Positions 21,855-32,388 of a stretch of 64,000 nucleotides of DNA are shown in pieces; within the stretch, counting starts at the first letter, position 1, and every line of letters begins with the position of its first letter. The notes below the pieces were generated by a model. It searched no databases. It was not told the DNA's origin and saw only the letters and a list, made by a program, of their open reading frames with translations. Where the stretch lies: positions 186,001 through 250,000 of the forward strand of contig MU839099.1 in the NCBI GenBank assembly GCA_030685235.1, in the 5' to 3' direction. The stretch comes from Copromyces sp. CBS 386.78. Its lineage: Eukaryota > Ascomycota > Sordariomycetes > Sordariales > Sordariaceae. The position numbers were made by a program, and so were the translations under genes.

Positions 21855-23153
21855 CTTTAAGAATCGGGGAGGATTCGAGCAAGAAAGAAGAAAGGAAAAA
21901 CACGAAAACAATCACCAAAACATTGCATTTGAGGCGTTACGGATCGGAATAACGGAGCACCCTACATCGACATCATACAACAGAGCAGCATCACTGCACT
22001 ACAGCGGCATTCAGCATCAGCATCGGCATTTGCAAGACTGTACGAGCAACGACAAAAGGAACAAGAAGGGCATGACGGAATGATGAAAGATTATTGTACG
22101 ATACGATACCCCTTCTTCTGGTTTTTCCATTTTCGGTTTCGGTCAAAACGGATGGCGCATTATTGCATGGCTTATGAGATACCCCCAACAACAACAACAA
22201 CATACCCGTATGAAAAGAGCTGGTTCACGAAAGATGGATGGACATCAGCCGGGAGATGGGTAGATGGATGGTCGGGAGGATATGCGGATAATGAAAGGCG
22301 GCTGACTAGCTGGCTGGTCGGTTGACGGAGGAAATAGAGGAGAGGGGAGGATAGGAGAAGAAAAAGTCAAGCATTGGTAGAGTGGTAGTGGTGATAATGA
22401 ATGCTTGGCCCAAAACTGTGCTCGTTATGATCGTGTGGAAGTGATGTGAGATGTTTGAGAAATGCCTGTGCTTTGAAAATTCTTGATGCCTTTGTGTGTG
22501 ATGCGGGAAGCTAAGACAATGCCTTGCATGTGTGTGCCCATCTCCATCGTGCTTGCCGTGCTGCCATTTGTGAACGGATGTCGCATGTCGCGTAGACACT
22601 CGGTCGTATCTCAAATGTGGATGATTGACTTGAATCCACTCCAAAACTGTCGTCGGCTTCCAATTCGTAGGAATAACTTTACACAAGGGAATAAGCTCAC
22701 TCACTCACATGTGATTGCATTTTACCCTGCGTCTTGTTTTGTGTATCTTCAGAATTGGACATATCGTTTGCAATCTATTAATCCACTCATCGCAGCTGAA
22801 TGGCTCGAGTTTTCAGTGACAGTGTTAGCGCTGCGATTTTGTTGTCCTCTTCTAGATACTCGGCAACATCTTGGACTACGAAACAAGACACAATTATCGA
22901 ATCTAAGTCGTGACACAACTTTCCTACTACTGGTAGACTCCTCGCTGTCAGCTTGTCATGGTAGCAATTATTAATGCACCATGCACTTCCCGGCTGATGC
23001 CCCCTCTCCCCTCCTGCGGTGCTAAAAAAAGCCAAACCGCCATTGATATAACCTGCAAGACAGTCAAACCTGCTAAGAAAGAGTCAACGGAATCTCTTCA
23101 CGGAATTGATGAAGATGCAAGTATACCAAAGGGAAAAAAGTGCAAAAAGCAAT
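21855..23153. other. Intergenic
   Basis: About 1.3 kb downstream of the GT2 gene. It includes a simple (CAA)n tract near 22187-22201. No supportable gene was found. Confidence 0.55.
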
Positions 23154-23248
23154 GCCCAATAACAGGATTGAAATGTTGACCTTCGCATGAACTTGATATC
23201 AGAGGACTGATATTAGTACGACGCTCTAACCAGCTGAGCTAATCGGGC
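23154..23248 (-). tRNA. tRNA-Ile(AAU)-like gene with ~22 nt intron, possibly decayed
   Basis: Reading the minus strand, a 7 bp acceptor stem (GCCCGAT with ATTGGGC, one wobble), a D arm (GCTC...GAGC) with a consensus A box (TAGCTCAGCTGG), and an anticodon stem TCGTA/TGCGA enclose the loop CTAATA...A with anticodon AAU. About 22 nt between loop positions 37 and 38 is the expected site of a tRNA intron. The T arm is imperfect: the conserved pair next to the T loop is lost (T opposite C) and the B box starts AT instead of GG. It may be a functional variant or a pseudo-tRNA. Confidence 0.72.
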
Positions 23249-23846
23249 TTTGTTGATTGATGCGCCGAGATTCGCAGCTTATACTCGAGCTTGCCATGAC
23301 ACGCGATTGGAGATCGGAAACATTGATTGTCCTTGACCTTAACGACGATGCGTCCTGAGCCATTGCGTCAATAATCATTTTTGTATATCAAGCTGACACC
23401 CAGCAGCTCGCTTACAAGATAAGACGACTGTGGGTTAATCTTTCCCCTCAAGATTCGAAGGGTTATTCGGTGCGATGATGATTTTCCACCTCGGACCTCA
23501 TGATGCTTCAATCTGACTTGTCTGTTCGGACTCGCTATAAACGTCAGACTGTACATGTGTTGCGGCTGGAGCCTTTCCTTCACAAGGAGTTGTTCGATTT
23601 CAAATCGTGCTTACAAACTGAGCGGCTGAGCCCGGGTGGTCGCCCTGACCTTATATCACGACATCAGTCAGTAAATATCTCGGTATGTCAACAACACTTG
23701 TGTTGGGCTGGATTGAGATGGGTAGAAATACCCGATCAGAAGCTGTTTGGAATGACGTGAAGCTTGACCCCAGACCTCAACACAGTGATCCATTTCCCTT
23801 CTGAACCTCCGAACTACCCTCAGCCTCCTCTGTCACTTATACGAAG
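23249..23846. other. Intergenic
   Basis: About 600 bp between the tRNA-like gene and the secreted hydrolase. No gene seen. Confidence 0.5.
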
Positions 23847-25124
23847 ATGCTCTCTAAACTCCCTTCAACCATCTCTCTCCTCGGGAGTCTCCTCCCCTTC
23901 TTCCTCCCCCCAGCACTCAGTCACAGCATTCCCGCTCACCCATCCTCTCACAACAACCCTCTCTACACCCCCCTATCCTTCACCCTCACCGCCACCGCGT
24001 CTCACATCACCCTCGCCTCCCCTCCCGACCCATCCGACTCAACCGCCATCTCGGAGGTTATCAACCAATCCTGGGACGGCACCTTAGTAACCAACGGCTT
24101 TCAAACCGTTGGCGGCACGTTTACTCTCAAGGCTGTTCACTGCCAGCCCAAATCCCACAAGGTCAAGGATGCAAAGGAGAGCGACAAAAAAGGAAAGAAA
24201 GATGATGTCCTCCAAATTTTGCTTCATGGAGCCATCTACAACAAAACCATGTGGTCCGGCTTCGGCTTCGGGTACCCTTATGACTGGCAATCTTTCGCGA
24301 CCTCCCAGGGATACCATACCTTGGCCCTCGACCGGTTGTCTCATGGGGAGAATGACCCGCGCGGTATCGATCCGTTGAAGGATGTCCAGATGCCGTTGCA
24401 GACGGAGCTTTTGCACCAGCTTATCTCCCTCACCAAAACCAATCACTCACCAAAGCCCAACTCAAAGTCTGCCTCCCCCAAACCAAAAACCAACCCCCTG
24501 GGTAGAAAGTTCAAACAGATTGCCCTAGTAGGGCACTCCCTAGGCTCCTACCTCTCCGTCGCGCTCGCCCGTTCTTACCCCCTCGACGCCTCCGCCTTGG
24601 TCTTAACCGGCTACAGCTTGAAACTCAACACCTTGCACGTGGCCTCTGCACCGTGGGTTCCCGCGCCTTCTGTGTTCCCTGCTCGGTTTCCTGCTGATAA
24701 TTATCTTCATAACCTGGAATACCTTGCCATTGCCACTTTGGAAGGCCGGGAGAAGGGCTTTTACGATAACGCCACTGACGCTTCTGGTAAGCCGTACGCA
24801 TATGACCCGGAAGTGGCAAAGACGGATTATGTGTACTCGGATGCGAACACGCTGGGGGAGGTGGTGAGTTTGTATGATTGGGGCGTGGGAGCGGAGGAGT
24901 TTGAGGGCAGTGTGTTGGTAGCTACGGGACAGAGGGATTGGGTCTGTTGTAGCCCGCCGGAGGAGGAGTGTGTGAAGAGACTAGAGGAGACCGGGAGGGC
25001 TTTCCCGAGGGCGAAGAAGTATGAGGTTTGGGCGCCTGAGGGGACAGGACATGGTTTAACGTTGAGTTATTCCGCGGGGAAGACTTTGGAGGTGGTTCAT
25101 GAGTTTTTGGGGAGGGAAATTTGA
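23847..25124 (+). CDS. Secreted alpha/beta-hydrolase
   Basis: Single exon, 425 residues. The signal peptide spans about residues 1-25. The alpha/beta-hydrolase fold is indicated by an oxyanion-type segment LLHGAIYN near 126, the nucleophile elbow GHSLGS with Ser at 231, and a catalytic His in GTGHGLT near 402. The acid is probably an Asp in the segment around GQRDWV. A Lys-rich and Ser/Pro/Lys-rich insertion (about 105-120 and 198-220) is unusual and looks disordered. Substrate is unknown. Likely an extracellular esterase or lipase-like enzyme. Confidence 0.82.
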   Translation: MLSKLPSTISLLGSLLPFFLPPALSHSIPAHPSSHNNPLYTPLSFTLTATASHITLASPPDPSDSTAISEVINQSWDGTLVTNGFQTVGGTFTLKAVHCQPKSHKVKDAKESDKKGKKDDVLQILLHGAIYNKTMWSGFGFGYPYDWQSFATSQGYHTLALDRLSHGENDPRGIDPLKDVQMPLQTELLHQLISLTKTNHSPKPNSKSASPKPKTNPLGRKFKQIALVGHSLGSYLSVALARSYPLDASALVLTGYSLKLNTLHVASAPWVPAPSVFPARFPADNYLHNLEYLAIATLEGREKGFYDNATDASGKPYAYDPEVAKTDYVYSDANTLGEVVSLYDWGVGAEEFEGSVLVATGQRDWVCCSPPEEECVKRLEETGRAFPRAKKYEVWAPEGTGHGLTLSYSAGKTLEVVHEFLGREI

Positions 25125-25321
25125 GGTCCTACCTGGCAGAGGATATTAAAGAGAGGAAGAGAAGACCGGTGAAAGCTGGGAAGGATGGAAGGGGGTAGGT
25201 GTTGATGAAGTATTGATTGTCAAGAATCGCGGTAATTGTTCATATCCAATTATACGCCCATTGCCACGCTCTCCTTCCACCGCATTATCCTCGCTTTAAA
25301 CACCTCCCCTGCACCATGCCA
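25125..25321. other. Short intergenic region between convergent genes
   Basis: About 200 bp shared by the 3' ends of the hydrolase gene (plus strand) and the GH67 gene (minus strand). Confidence 0.6.
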
Positions 25322-27861
25322 CTAATCAACAAGACCTTGCGGCCAGATAGCAACATAATCCAACGGCGCCAACTCGTTCCCGTCCGCCACTCCCGTGATC
25401 TTCAACACATCTCCCTTCTGAATCTGAACGTCACGAACCGTAAGTCTCGTAGCTGAGTGTCCATCAAGCTTTGTAGAGAAAGCATGACCCAGCTTATTCT
25501 CCAGATCCCCAGCCCACCCCAGCAACAACTTCCCATTGAGGAACGCCTTGTACCGCGCCTTACCACCAATCAAGTCAAAATAGTTGATCGCAACATCATA
25601 CTTGCCCGAGTCGAAGTCAAGTTTCCTAGTAACCTCTCCCGAAGTGTTATTGGAAATGAGAACGACAGCAGTCAGATTCGAAGCCGTCTCAACAGGATTG
25701 ACGCCGGTAAGCTTGTAATTCTTCAGCGTCATGGTCTCTGCCTCAATCCTGTACTCATGCTTTCCCACACGACCGGCTCCGTCTGGGATGCCGGAGAAAT
25801 TATGGTAGAACTGGCAAATGGAATCGCGCCAGACGATGGAGTGACCAGCTTGGTAGCGAAGGGGGAAGAGAACGTCGTTGAAGCGATCAGTGTCAATCTT
25901 CTTCCGGAGTGATTCCCATGCAACGGAGAATCTCTGTGCTGTGTCGGCACCGGCGTAGTGGGCATCGTAGAAGTGCTGGATCACTGACTTGCCGGACTTG
26001 AGGATGTGCGTGTAGTTCACGTGATGGAACCAGAGAAGGAGATCATCCGGAGTGGTCTCGATGTTCTCGAACTGCCCCGCTACTTCGGCGGGATACTGGC
26101 CGGCGAACCCAGTGCCCATGGAAACCGTTCTGTCCATGCCGAGCCCGTCATGGTCTGCACGCGTCCATTGTCCCCAGCCGTTGTTGTCCTGGGATGCGGG
26201 ATTCGGACCGTAGTGGGTGTACAAGATATCGGTCAGTGTCTGGATACCAAGATTGCCTGTGTAGTTTTCGTAGGCTGGCCATGACGCCATGGATATCTCC
26301 GTTATGACCCCAAGCACAAGAGGGTCTGAGCCAAAGGTGAGTCGAGTCCAGTCTTCTAGTAGAGCTTGCGGATCTTGGGTGGGATCCCAGGCCAGACGGC
26401 CGTACGCGTACAAGTTTGACATGGCCAAATGACTCCCTAGCCATGTGGTATTGGTCCCGACGTTGACGACACCGGCGTAGCCACTACGCTTGTTGCTAAA
26501 CCGACGACCGGCGACAACATCCCGAACAAGTGATGGTTGACCATCAGCACGAAGATCAAAATCCAGGATAGTCTTCCACAACGGGGCAACATAGACAAGA
26601 TGGCTCTGTTGATCTTGTCTATGTTGCCCCAGATATTCCTGAGTGATCTGAAGTTCTATGGCGGTGTTTGTCTGGGGTATGTTGGCGAACAAAGGCGACG
26701 CCGGCTCCCGAACCTGAAAGTCGATGGGTCCGTACTTAATCTGCACAACAACGTTGTCCAAAAACTGCCCGTCAAGTCCTTTGAAGAATTCAACAGCATG
26801 ATTGCGCGATCCGCTTTCAGGTCGGCCGGGTTGATATGGTTATCGTAGACAAAGGCTCTGAACATGACAATGCCGCCGTGCGGTTGCACAGCTTTGGCGA
26901 ACAGGTTTGCACCGTCTGCAAGCGTGCGATTGTAGGTCAGTGGTCCTGGTTGCCCTTCCGAGTTGGCCTTGACCAGATAGCCTGCCATGTCGGGAATGCG
27001 CTTGTAGAGGCGGTTCGTCTTATCGGTCCACCAGGAAATCACTGATTGATCGAGAGGATCAAAGGTTGACAGCCCTCCGAATGTCTGGGGCGACGCAAAG
27101 TTTAATGATATGCCGACCTGTACACCGTACGGGCGCATTGCGTCTGCTATACGGCCCAGTCCATCGATGTTCGCATCCGTGAGCAAGTTTGCGTTGGCGT
27201 TGACATTGTTGACAATGATGCCATTGATGCCTATGGAAGCGAGTAGCCGAGCATACTGGGAAACCCTGTTGAAGTTTTTGGGAATTGCGTTGTTGTTGAA
27301 GAAGATGGAAGGGCCAGCATAACCGCGCTCAATACTGCCGTCCATGTTATCCCACTGATTCATCCATCGAATTGGGGCGTCTGGGTTCGACACCAAGTCG
27401 GCATCAGAGAACCTTCCTTGAGTGATTCTTGAAAGATAGTCGAAGGCCCCGTACAAGGCACCTCGCTCCGTCTGACCAAGGATGACCACATTTCCCGCTC
27501 TCACGCGAAGAAGATAGCCATCATCAGCCAGAGTTGCAGTAGCTTTCACATCGCCTTTCTCTCTGCCGTAGAACTCTCCGGTTGTGGAGACCAAGATGGT
27601 TGACCCTATATACTCGTCGGGTTCGTGATAGAGGGGAAGAGTCTGGTTGAGAATGCTTTTGATACCGGATTGAAGCTCCTGGCCCGCGGTATAAACGGGG
27701 CTGGTTTTGTTGGTGCTCAAGGCCATGATAGCACCCGGCAATCGAAGGTTAGAGGGGCGTTGATCGCTGGGAAGGGGAGCATATCGTAGCCAGCCGTTGA
27801 TGCCATTCTCGATCGCCGATACCGTGGCCGGGAAGGACAAAAGGCCCCAGGAAATCCGCAT
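25322..27861 (-). CDS. GH67 alpha-glucuronidase, with apparent frameshift and a palindromic insertion
   Basis: Secreted alpha-glucuronidase that removes (4-O-methyl)glucuronic acid from xylo-oligosaccharide ends during xylan breakdown. There are no introns. The start at 27861 gives a signal peptide ending near VSA, then the N-terminal GH67 domain (ENGINGWLRYAPLP). Catalytic-region motifs KANSEGQPGP and KYGPIDFQVREP are present, as is the C-terminal domain ending at the stop 25322-25324. The total is about 846 residues, the normal family length. The frame shifts once, at about 26800-26803, where one base seems missing between DLKADRA and the conserved AVEFFKGLDG. A second anomaly is a 5-residue insertion between EYLGQ and QSHLVY, at the 19 bp palindrome 26583-26630. 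Confidence 0.9.
26583..26630. repeat. 19 bp perfect inverted repeat inside the GH67 gene
   Basis: Arms 26583-26601 and 26612-26630 are exact reverse complements with a 10-base loop. The outer 7 bases of each arm fit the ordinary coding sequence. The inner 12 bases of the left arm lie in an extra 15 bp of coding sequence that homologs lack. Confidence 0.9.
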
Positions 27862-29295
27862 CTTGTCGAGGTGACTTGCTGCTCGGGTCGTTGTTAGGAT
27901 CTTGACTCCTGTACAAGGACTGATCTGGACTGAACCGACGTCGCGATGACTTGGCGGAGATCATCGCACTGATATATGCGGCGATGGCATCGCCGTCGGT
28001 CTTCTTCGATCTCGCCCCTCGTCATATATCGATGTTGCATCAAAGGACCCCGCTGCTCTGGAGCTGCTTTTCCGGTAGCTTCAAGAGGGGATTATATGAG
28101 AAATCGAGTCTAGGTCGTTCGTCGATCAGCCTGAATAGGAGACTCCTGCGACTTCGGTCGTCGATCCTCGGTATAACTTTCGATGGTGTTGAGCTGCCAT
28201 TGTGGCATTTTACCCTGATGAGTCCGTACTACATCCAAGGTAGCAGCGCGCCCCGGGATCCGGACCGTGATCGTATCTCTGGAGTATTCGCAGATCTCTT
28301 TGAGTGCTGACAGGAGTTTAAATCTATTTCTGGCATCGTTGATGTTCCTGCGGAAATCTGGTTAGAAGATGTCAATATGTTGTAGCGGGAAGGGGCACTG
28401 ACCTGCAGCCTCAAGGGCACTTCAGCTCGATGGACGACACTCTTGAAAATGGCAGCATCTTGGAAGACTTTCCGGAGGCGGAATGGACGATGCCGAGCAA
28501 CTATCGGGAGGCGGTTGCGAGGACAAGACGATCATACCTGCGATTCCCCGCCTATTTTCGAGTTGGAAAACATGCGGACGGCAAGTTGCGAACTGCGAAG
28601 TTGAAGGTGTCGGACAAAGTCGGAAGGTGCGCCATGCAAGCAGCGAGGTGCCGGTTTAAGAAACCGCAATATCGCGAATTGTTGGAGTCCAGGCGCGGCC
28701 CGAAGAAACAAAAAAGTTCTCGTCACGGGTTCCGATTGTAATTGATCCCGTCCCTTTCGCCGTTTTGTTTTGTACAAGTTTTAGGCAAGTTCCTATGGGA
28801 CGAGAAACACAAAATGGGGTGATGTTCGTTGATGGGCCGGGAACCTCCAACATGGCGTGACAATCGAACCACGCTGTGCTTGCCCCACGAGAAGCAGGTA
28901 CCTTGAGCGCTGGCATCACCATGGCATTTCGACCTTCAAAAACACCATTTTTCCTTCAGAGTCTGGTGTTTCCCAAATCGCATTTCCGTCTCCAATCGTC
29001 TAAAGCCTTTTATACTCATCTTTTTGATTTGCAGCTGCCTTGTTTTGTCAGAGTTACTCCAGGACATCAAGGTCCCCCGCTAACACTTATACCGGCCCCG
29101 CCCCCGCCAGTTCTCCACCAAAACCACGGCTAGTTTCACGAGCAGCTCAGCACTCTGACTGACTGACTGCTTTCTCGAATATCAATACTTCCACTTCGCA
29201 AGACGTGTTGTTTTATTTTCTTCCACTTCCTTGAAACATTCCAAGAAACACATCTATATCCTCTTCTTGGCTTGTAGAAGCAACAATCAGTCACA
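27862..29295. other. Intergenic, divergent promoter region
   Basis: About 1.4 kb between the GH67 and protoglobin start codons. Several short open frames lack family features. A (TGAC)n run lies near 29157-29169. No xylanase-regulator site was convincingly seen. Confidence 0.5.
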
Positions 29296-30286
29296 ATGGC
29301 GCCTTCAGCAAGCTCGAGCTCTACTAGAACCAGAGCCCCGATGCAACACATCGACCGCAAGGAGCTCTACACCAGCCTCGAGGCGCGCATTCGCTATCTC
29401 CATTCCTTTCTCGACTTCGGTACCAGTAAGTGCACACAAGAGGAAGAACAGTCATGAAGGGGTCTTTCTAACCTTTTGCCTTTATGCAGATGACATCGAA
29501 GCCCTCTCCTCTGGGGCTAAGTACATCCAGGCTCTGATCCCCGCCGTCGTCAACATCGTCTACAAGAAGCTGCTCCAATACGACATCACGGCGCGCGCCT
29601 TCCAGACCCGCAGCACCGCCTTCGAGGGTCCCATGGACGAGACCCCCGACGAGGAAAGCCCCCAGATCCTCCACCGCAAGATGTTCCTGCGCGCATACCT
29701 TAAGAAGCTATGCTCGGACCCGACGCAGATGGAGTTCTGGGAATACCTCGACAAGGTGGGCATGATGCACACCGGACTGGGGCGCTCGCACCCGCTGCAC
29801 ATCGAGTACATCCACATCGGCGTCTGCCTGGGCGTCATCCAAGACATTTTAAACGAGGCCATCCTGTCGCATCCCCGCCTGCCGATGCCCCGCAAGATTT
29901 CCTTCGTCAAGGCCCTGGGAAAGATCATTTGGATCCAGAACGACTTGTTCACCAGGTGGTATGTACACGATGGTGAGGAGTTCACGGACGGAATGGACTT
30001 TGGCGTCGTCGAGAAGGAAGGGTTCTTGCATGGCAAGAAGGTGCTGGACGAGACTGCTGAAGCTTCATCTTCTTCGGCTGCTGCTACTGGCGGCTCAGCG
30101 TGTCCTTTCTCAGTCAGTATCGAAAGCAAGGACTGGGCGGCTGCTTCTTCATCTGGCAGTACGTGTCCGTTCTCTGGAGCCAGCAAGGCGATGGAGGGTC
30201 TCAGCATTAAGGATAAGAAGCCAGTGCTCGCGGCTAAGGATAACGAGGATGCTAGGTCCGATACCACGGAGAAGCCGTCTCGTTAA
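29296..30286 (+). CDS. Protoglobin-domain heme protein with Cys-Pro-Phe tail motifs
   Basis: Exons 29296-29425 and 29490-30286 encode 308 residues. Residues about 17-225 form a protoglobin (globin-sensor fold) domain, recognised from HIDRKELYTSLEARIRYLH at the pre-helix and the segment LHIEYIHIGVCLG with candidate heme-ligating His residues. IIWIQNDLFTRWYV is also characteristic. Protoglobins bind heme and small gases, and the fungal role is not established. The tail is Ser/Ala-rich and carries two nearly identical motifs, ACPFS and TCPFS, about 30 residues apart. There is no signal peptide or kinase/cyclase output domain, so it is probably a soluble intracellular protein. Confidence 0.85.
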
Positions 30287-30754
30287 GGAAAATCTTCTAA
30301 TAATGACGTTGAGGAGGCCAAGCGTTGGTGTACTACCAAGGTCATGACTAGGGCTGCATTTTCTTTTCTCTTTTTCCTTTCTCGATATCGTTGTTTCTGG
30401 TTCGGCAAGCGGAGTATTGTTAGGTTTATGATTATTGAGATGACGTGGAACTTGGCTTATGGCGTGCATGGAAGACGATGGTCGGTTGGTGTTGGGTTCC
30501 ACTTCATGTACTATACACAGGTTACGGTCCTCTTTGATGGTCCATAGACGGTAGAGGCACTAAGGAGTTTCTTTCCTACCATGAAGCCTTCGTATGTCTG
30601 AATGTTGCAGATAAAACACCTATGTGTCTGGCGCATGCGACTGGTAGGCCAGCATGTTGAATGGAACCAGTGCCGCTGAATCACGTTGTTGATATATAAT
30701 GAGAAACTCCGTCGATTCGCACGGGGATCCTCTTTTCTCTTCACCTCCCAACCC
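30287..30754. other. Intergenic
   Basis: About 470 bp of 3' region downstream of the protoglobin gene. Nothing recognised. Confidence 0.5.
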
Positions 30755-31132
30755 TAACCCGGCACCACCCGATTTTCCCCAAGGTAGCTCAGCGCATTTA
30801 CAGGGCATTCTCAACGCGACAGCGCCTTCGCGGCCCGGAACAGCGCATTCGCAGAGCATTTTCTCCCCCGACACCGCATTCGCATTAACGAATATCGTAT
30901 TCGTACAACGTCCATTGCAGCTATACTCGTGCACTCAATTCGAATCGCTGTCGCAAATGAATCTCTATCCTTAAATGAATTATTTTAGAATTTGAATCGC
31001 TTTTGCGGAAGAAATCCATTGTACATGCTTTGAGAATGCGAAAGTGTAGTCGGGGGTTGCGAATGCGCTGTCAGAAATGAGAATGCGCTGAGTGTACCTT
31101 GAGACAAAGGCGTCGCGGGAGGGTTCGGGTTA
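30755..31132. repeat. Imperfect fold-back repeat (~378 bp) with GCGCATTC motifs
   Basis: The left arm (about 30755-30930) and right arm (about 30960-31132) are diverged reverse complements sharing CTAACCCG, CAAGGTA, CTCAGCGCATT and CCCCCGAC blocks in the same order. The motif GCGCATT or GCATTCGCA recurs about ten times. Both outer ends read TAACCCG-like and could be flanked by TA, but the arms are too diverged to set the ends firmly. Confidence 0.5.
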
Positions 31133-32388
31133 GACGTGGACGATAAAAGTGGATCCACGTGCGAATATAGTTTCTTTGTATAATACCCGGGTCAACCACG
31201 GCGCGGATTGGAACTCAACGAAGCTTCTGACTGCGCCTGGTTTCAGCCCCAGCCGTGGAGAATGCTTACTTCGATGGTAGTTGGCAACAACCAGCGACGT
31301 GTAGACGGCCAGCCAGAAGTATCCATCGATGAAGGACACAGCGATGTCCTCGCCAAGGTAACTTCGCGCTACTTGCACAGAACATCACCAGTAAGTTCCA
31401 ACACTCTTGGGCACTAGGTTTGACCGGAGTCCGTGAAGAATTGTACTAGAATCCCCTCAACTTTGAGAGGTCAAACCAACTCGGAGACGACCGAAATTTG
31501 AGACCAGCATTCAGAGTGTCTTGATGAATCTTGTTCTACCTCATCGGTTCTACCTCAGCACGCGACTGTTATGGCTGTTGTTCGGTCTAGCTCGGCGAGC
31601 TTGCGCACTGGGTTAGTGTCAACGACCCTCAATGATTTGAACAGTGTCGATAGGTAGATCTCAAAGGTTTCTTCTGAATGACGTTCATGTTGCGGCAAAG
31701 ACTTCCACTAGTGCAAGATGATCTGACAAGATTTCAAGGACATAGTTGACAAGGCCGTATGAGTGAAACAACAACCATTGAGCAATGAAGCTTCTCTCCA
31801 AGATGCAGTAATTCTGAAAACTGCATCAGGCCATTGTGCAACTGTAGCTAGACCTTTTACTCAGAGTAGGGACTCTCAAATCCAAATGCAAGCTGACGCG
31901 ACACCGTGGACCAGCCCGGAAACTGGGAAGGGTAAGATTGGGCAAGACAAAGTATAAGTCAATGACCCAGGTACTGCCGAGATGACAGCTTAACGTTCGG
32001 TAGCGGTTATTCAGGAACGGAGGCAGCGTTGGTCCACGACCCAGCTGTAGTTGTACGGTTCCTGAAGTGTGAGTAAATCCTGTGTGAGGCTCATCTGCGC
32101 CGTCCAAGGCCATCCTAGGGCTATGATGGAAACGAAGCGATTCGTCAGGTGTCAGAACGTCTCTGGACAGACATGGAGATCTGGATAGCCTCATGCCGAC
32201 AACACTCTGAAGGGTATAAAGGTGGCCTTGACGGCGTGGAGGATGAAGAGAAGAAGTTGTCCAACAAGCTTCCCTTCTTTAACAAACCTCTTCACCTTGA
32301 AAACAAACAGTCACTGGACTGCATTAGCTTTCTCTACACACTCGTTAGCAGGGCCATTAAAGTGCCCACACACGGCACAGCCAACACG
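31133..32388. other. Intergenic upstream of the GH16 gene
   Basis: About 1.25 kb with no supportable gene. The GH16 frame is open upstream of 32389 as far as 32149, but a signal peptide appears only from the ATG at 32389. Confidence 0.5.

Noticed and set aside
20667..21911. 414-codon open frame antisense to the GT2 gene
   Set aside because: It is an artefact of strong C-ending codon bias on the coding strand. The translation is Gly/Val/Asp-rich with no domain, and the plus-strand GT2 has clear motifs.
30745..30762. CCCTAACCC resembling telomere repeat
   Set aside because: A single copy inside a fold-back repeat, with no tandem array, so not an interstitial telomere.
32149..32388. Longer N-terminus for the GH16 protein
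   Set aside because: The frame is open, but the signal peptide starts at 32389. The upstream residues would bury it.
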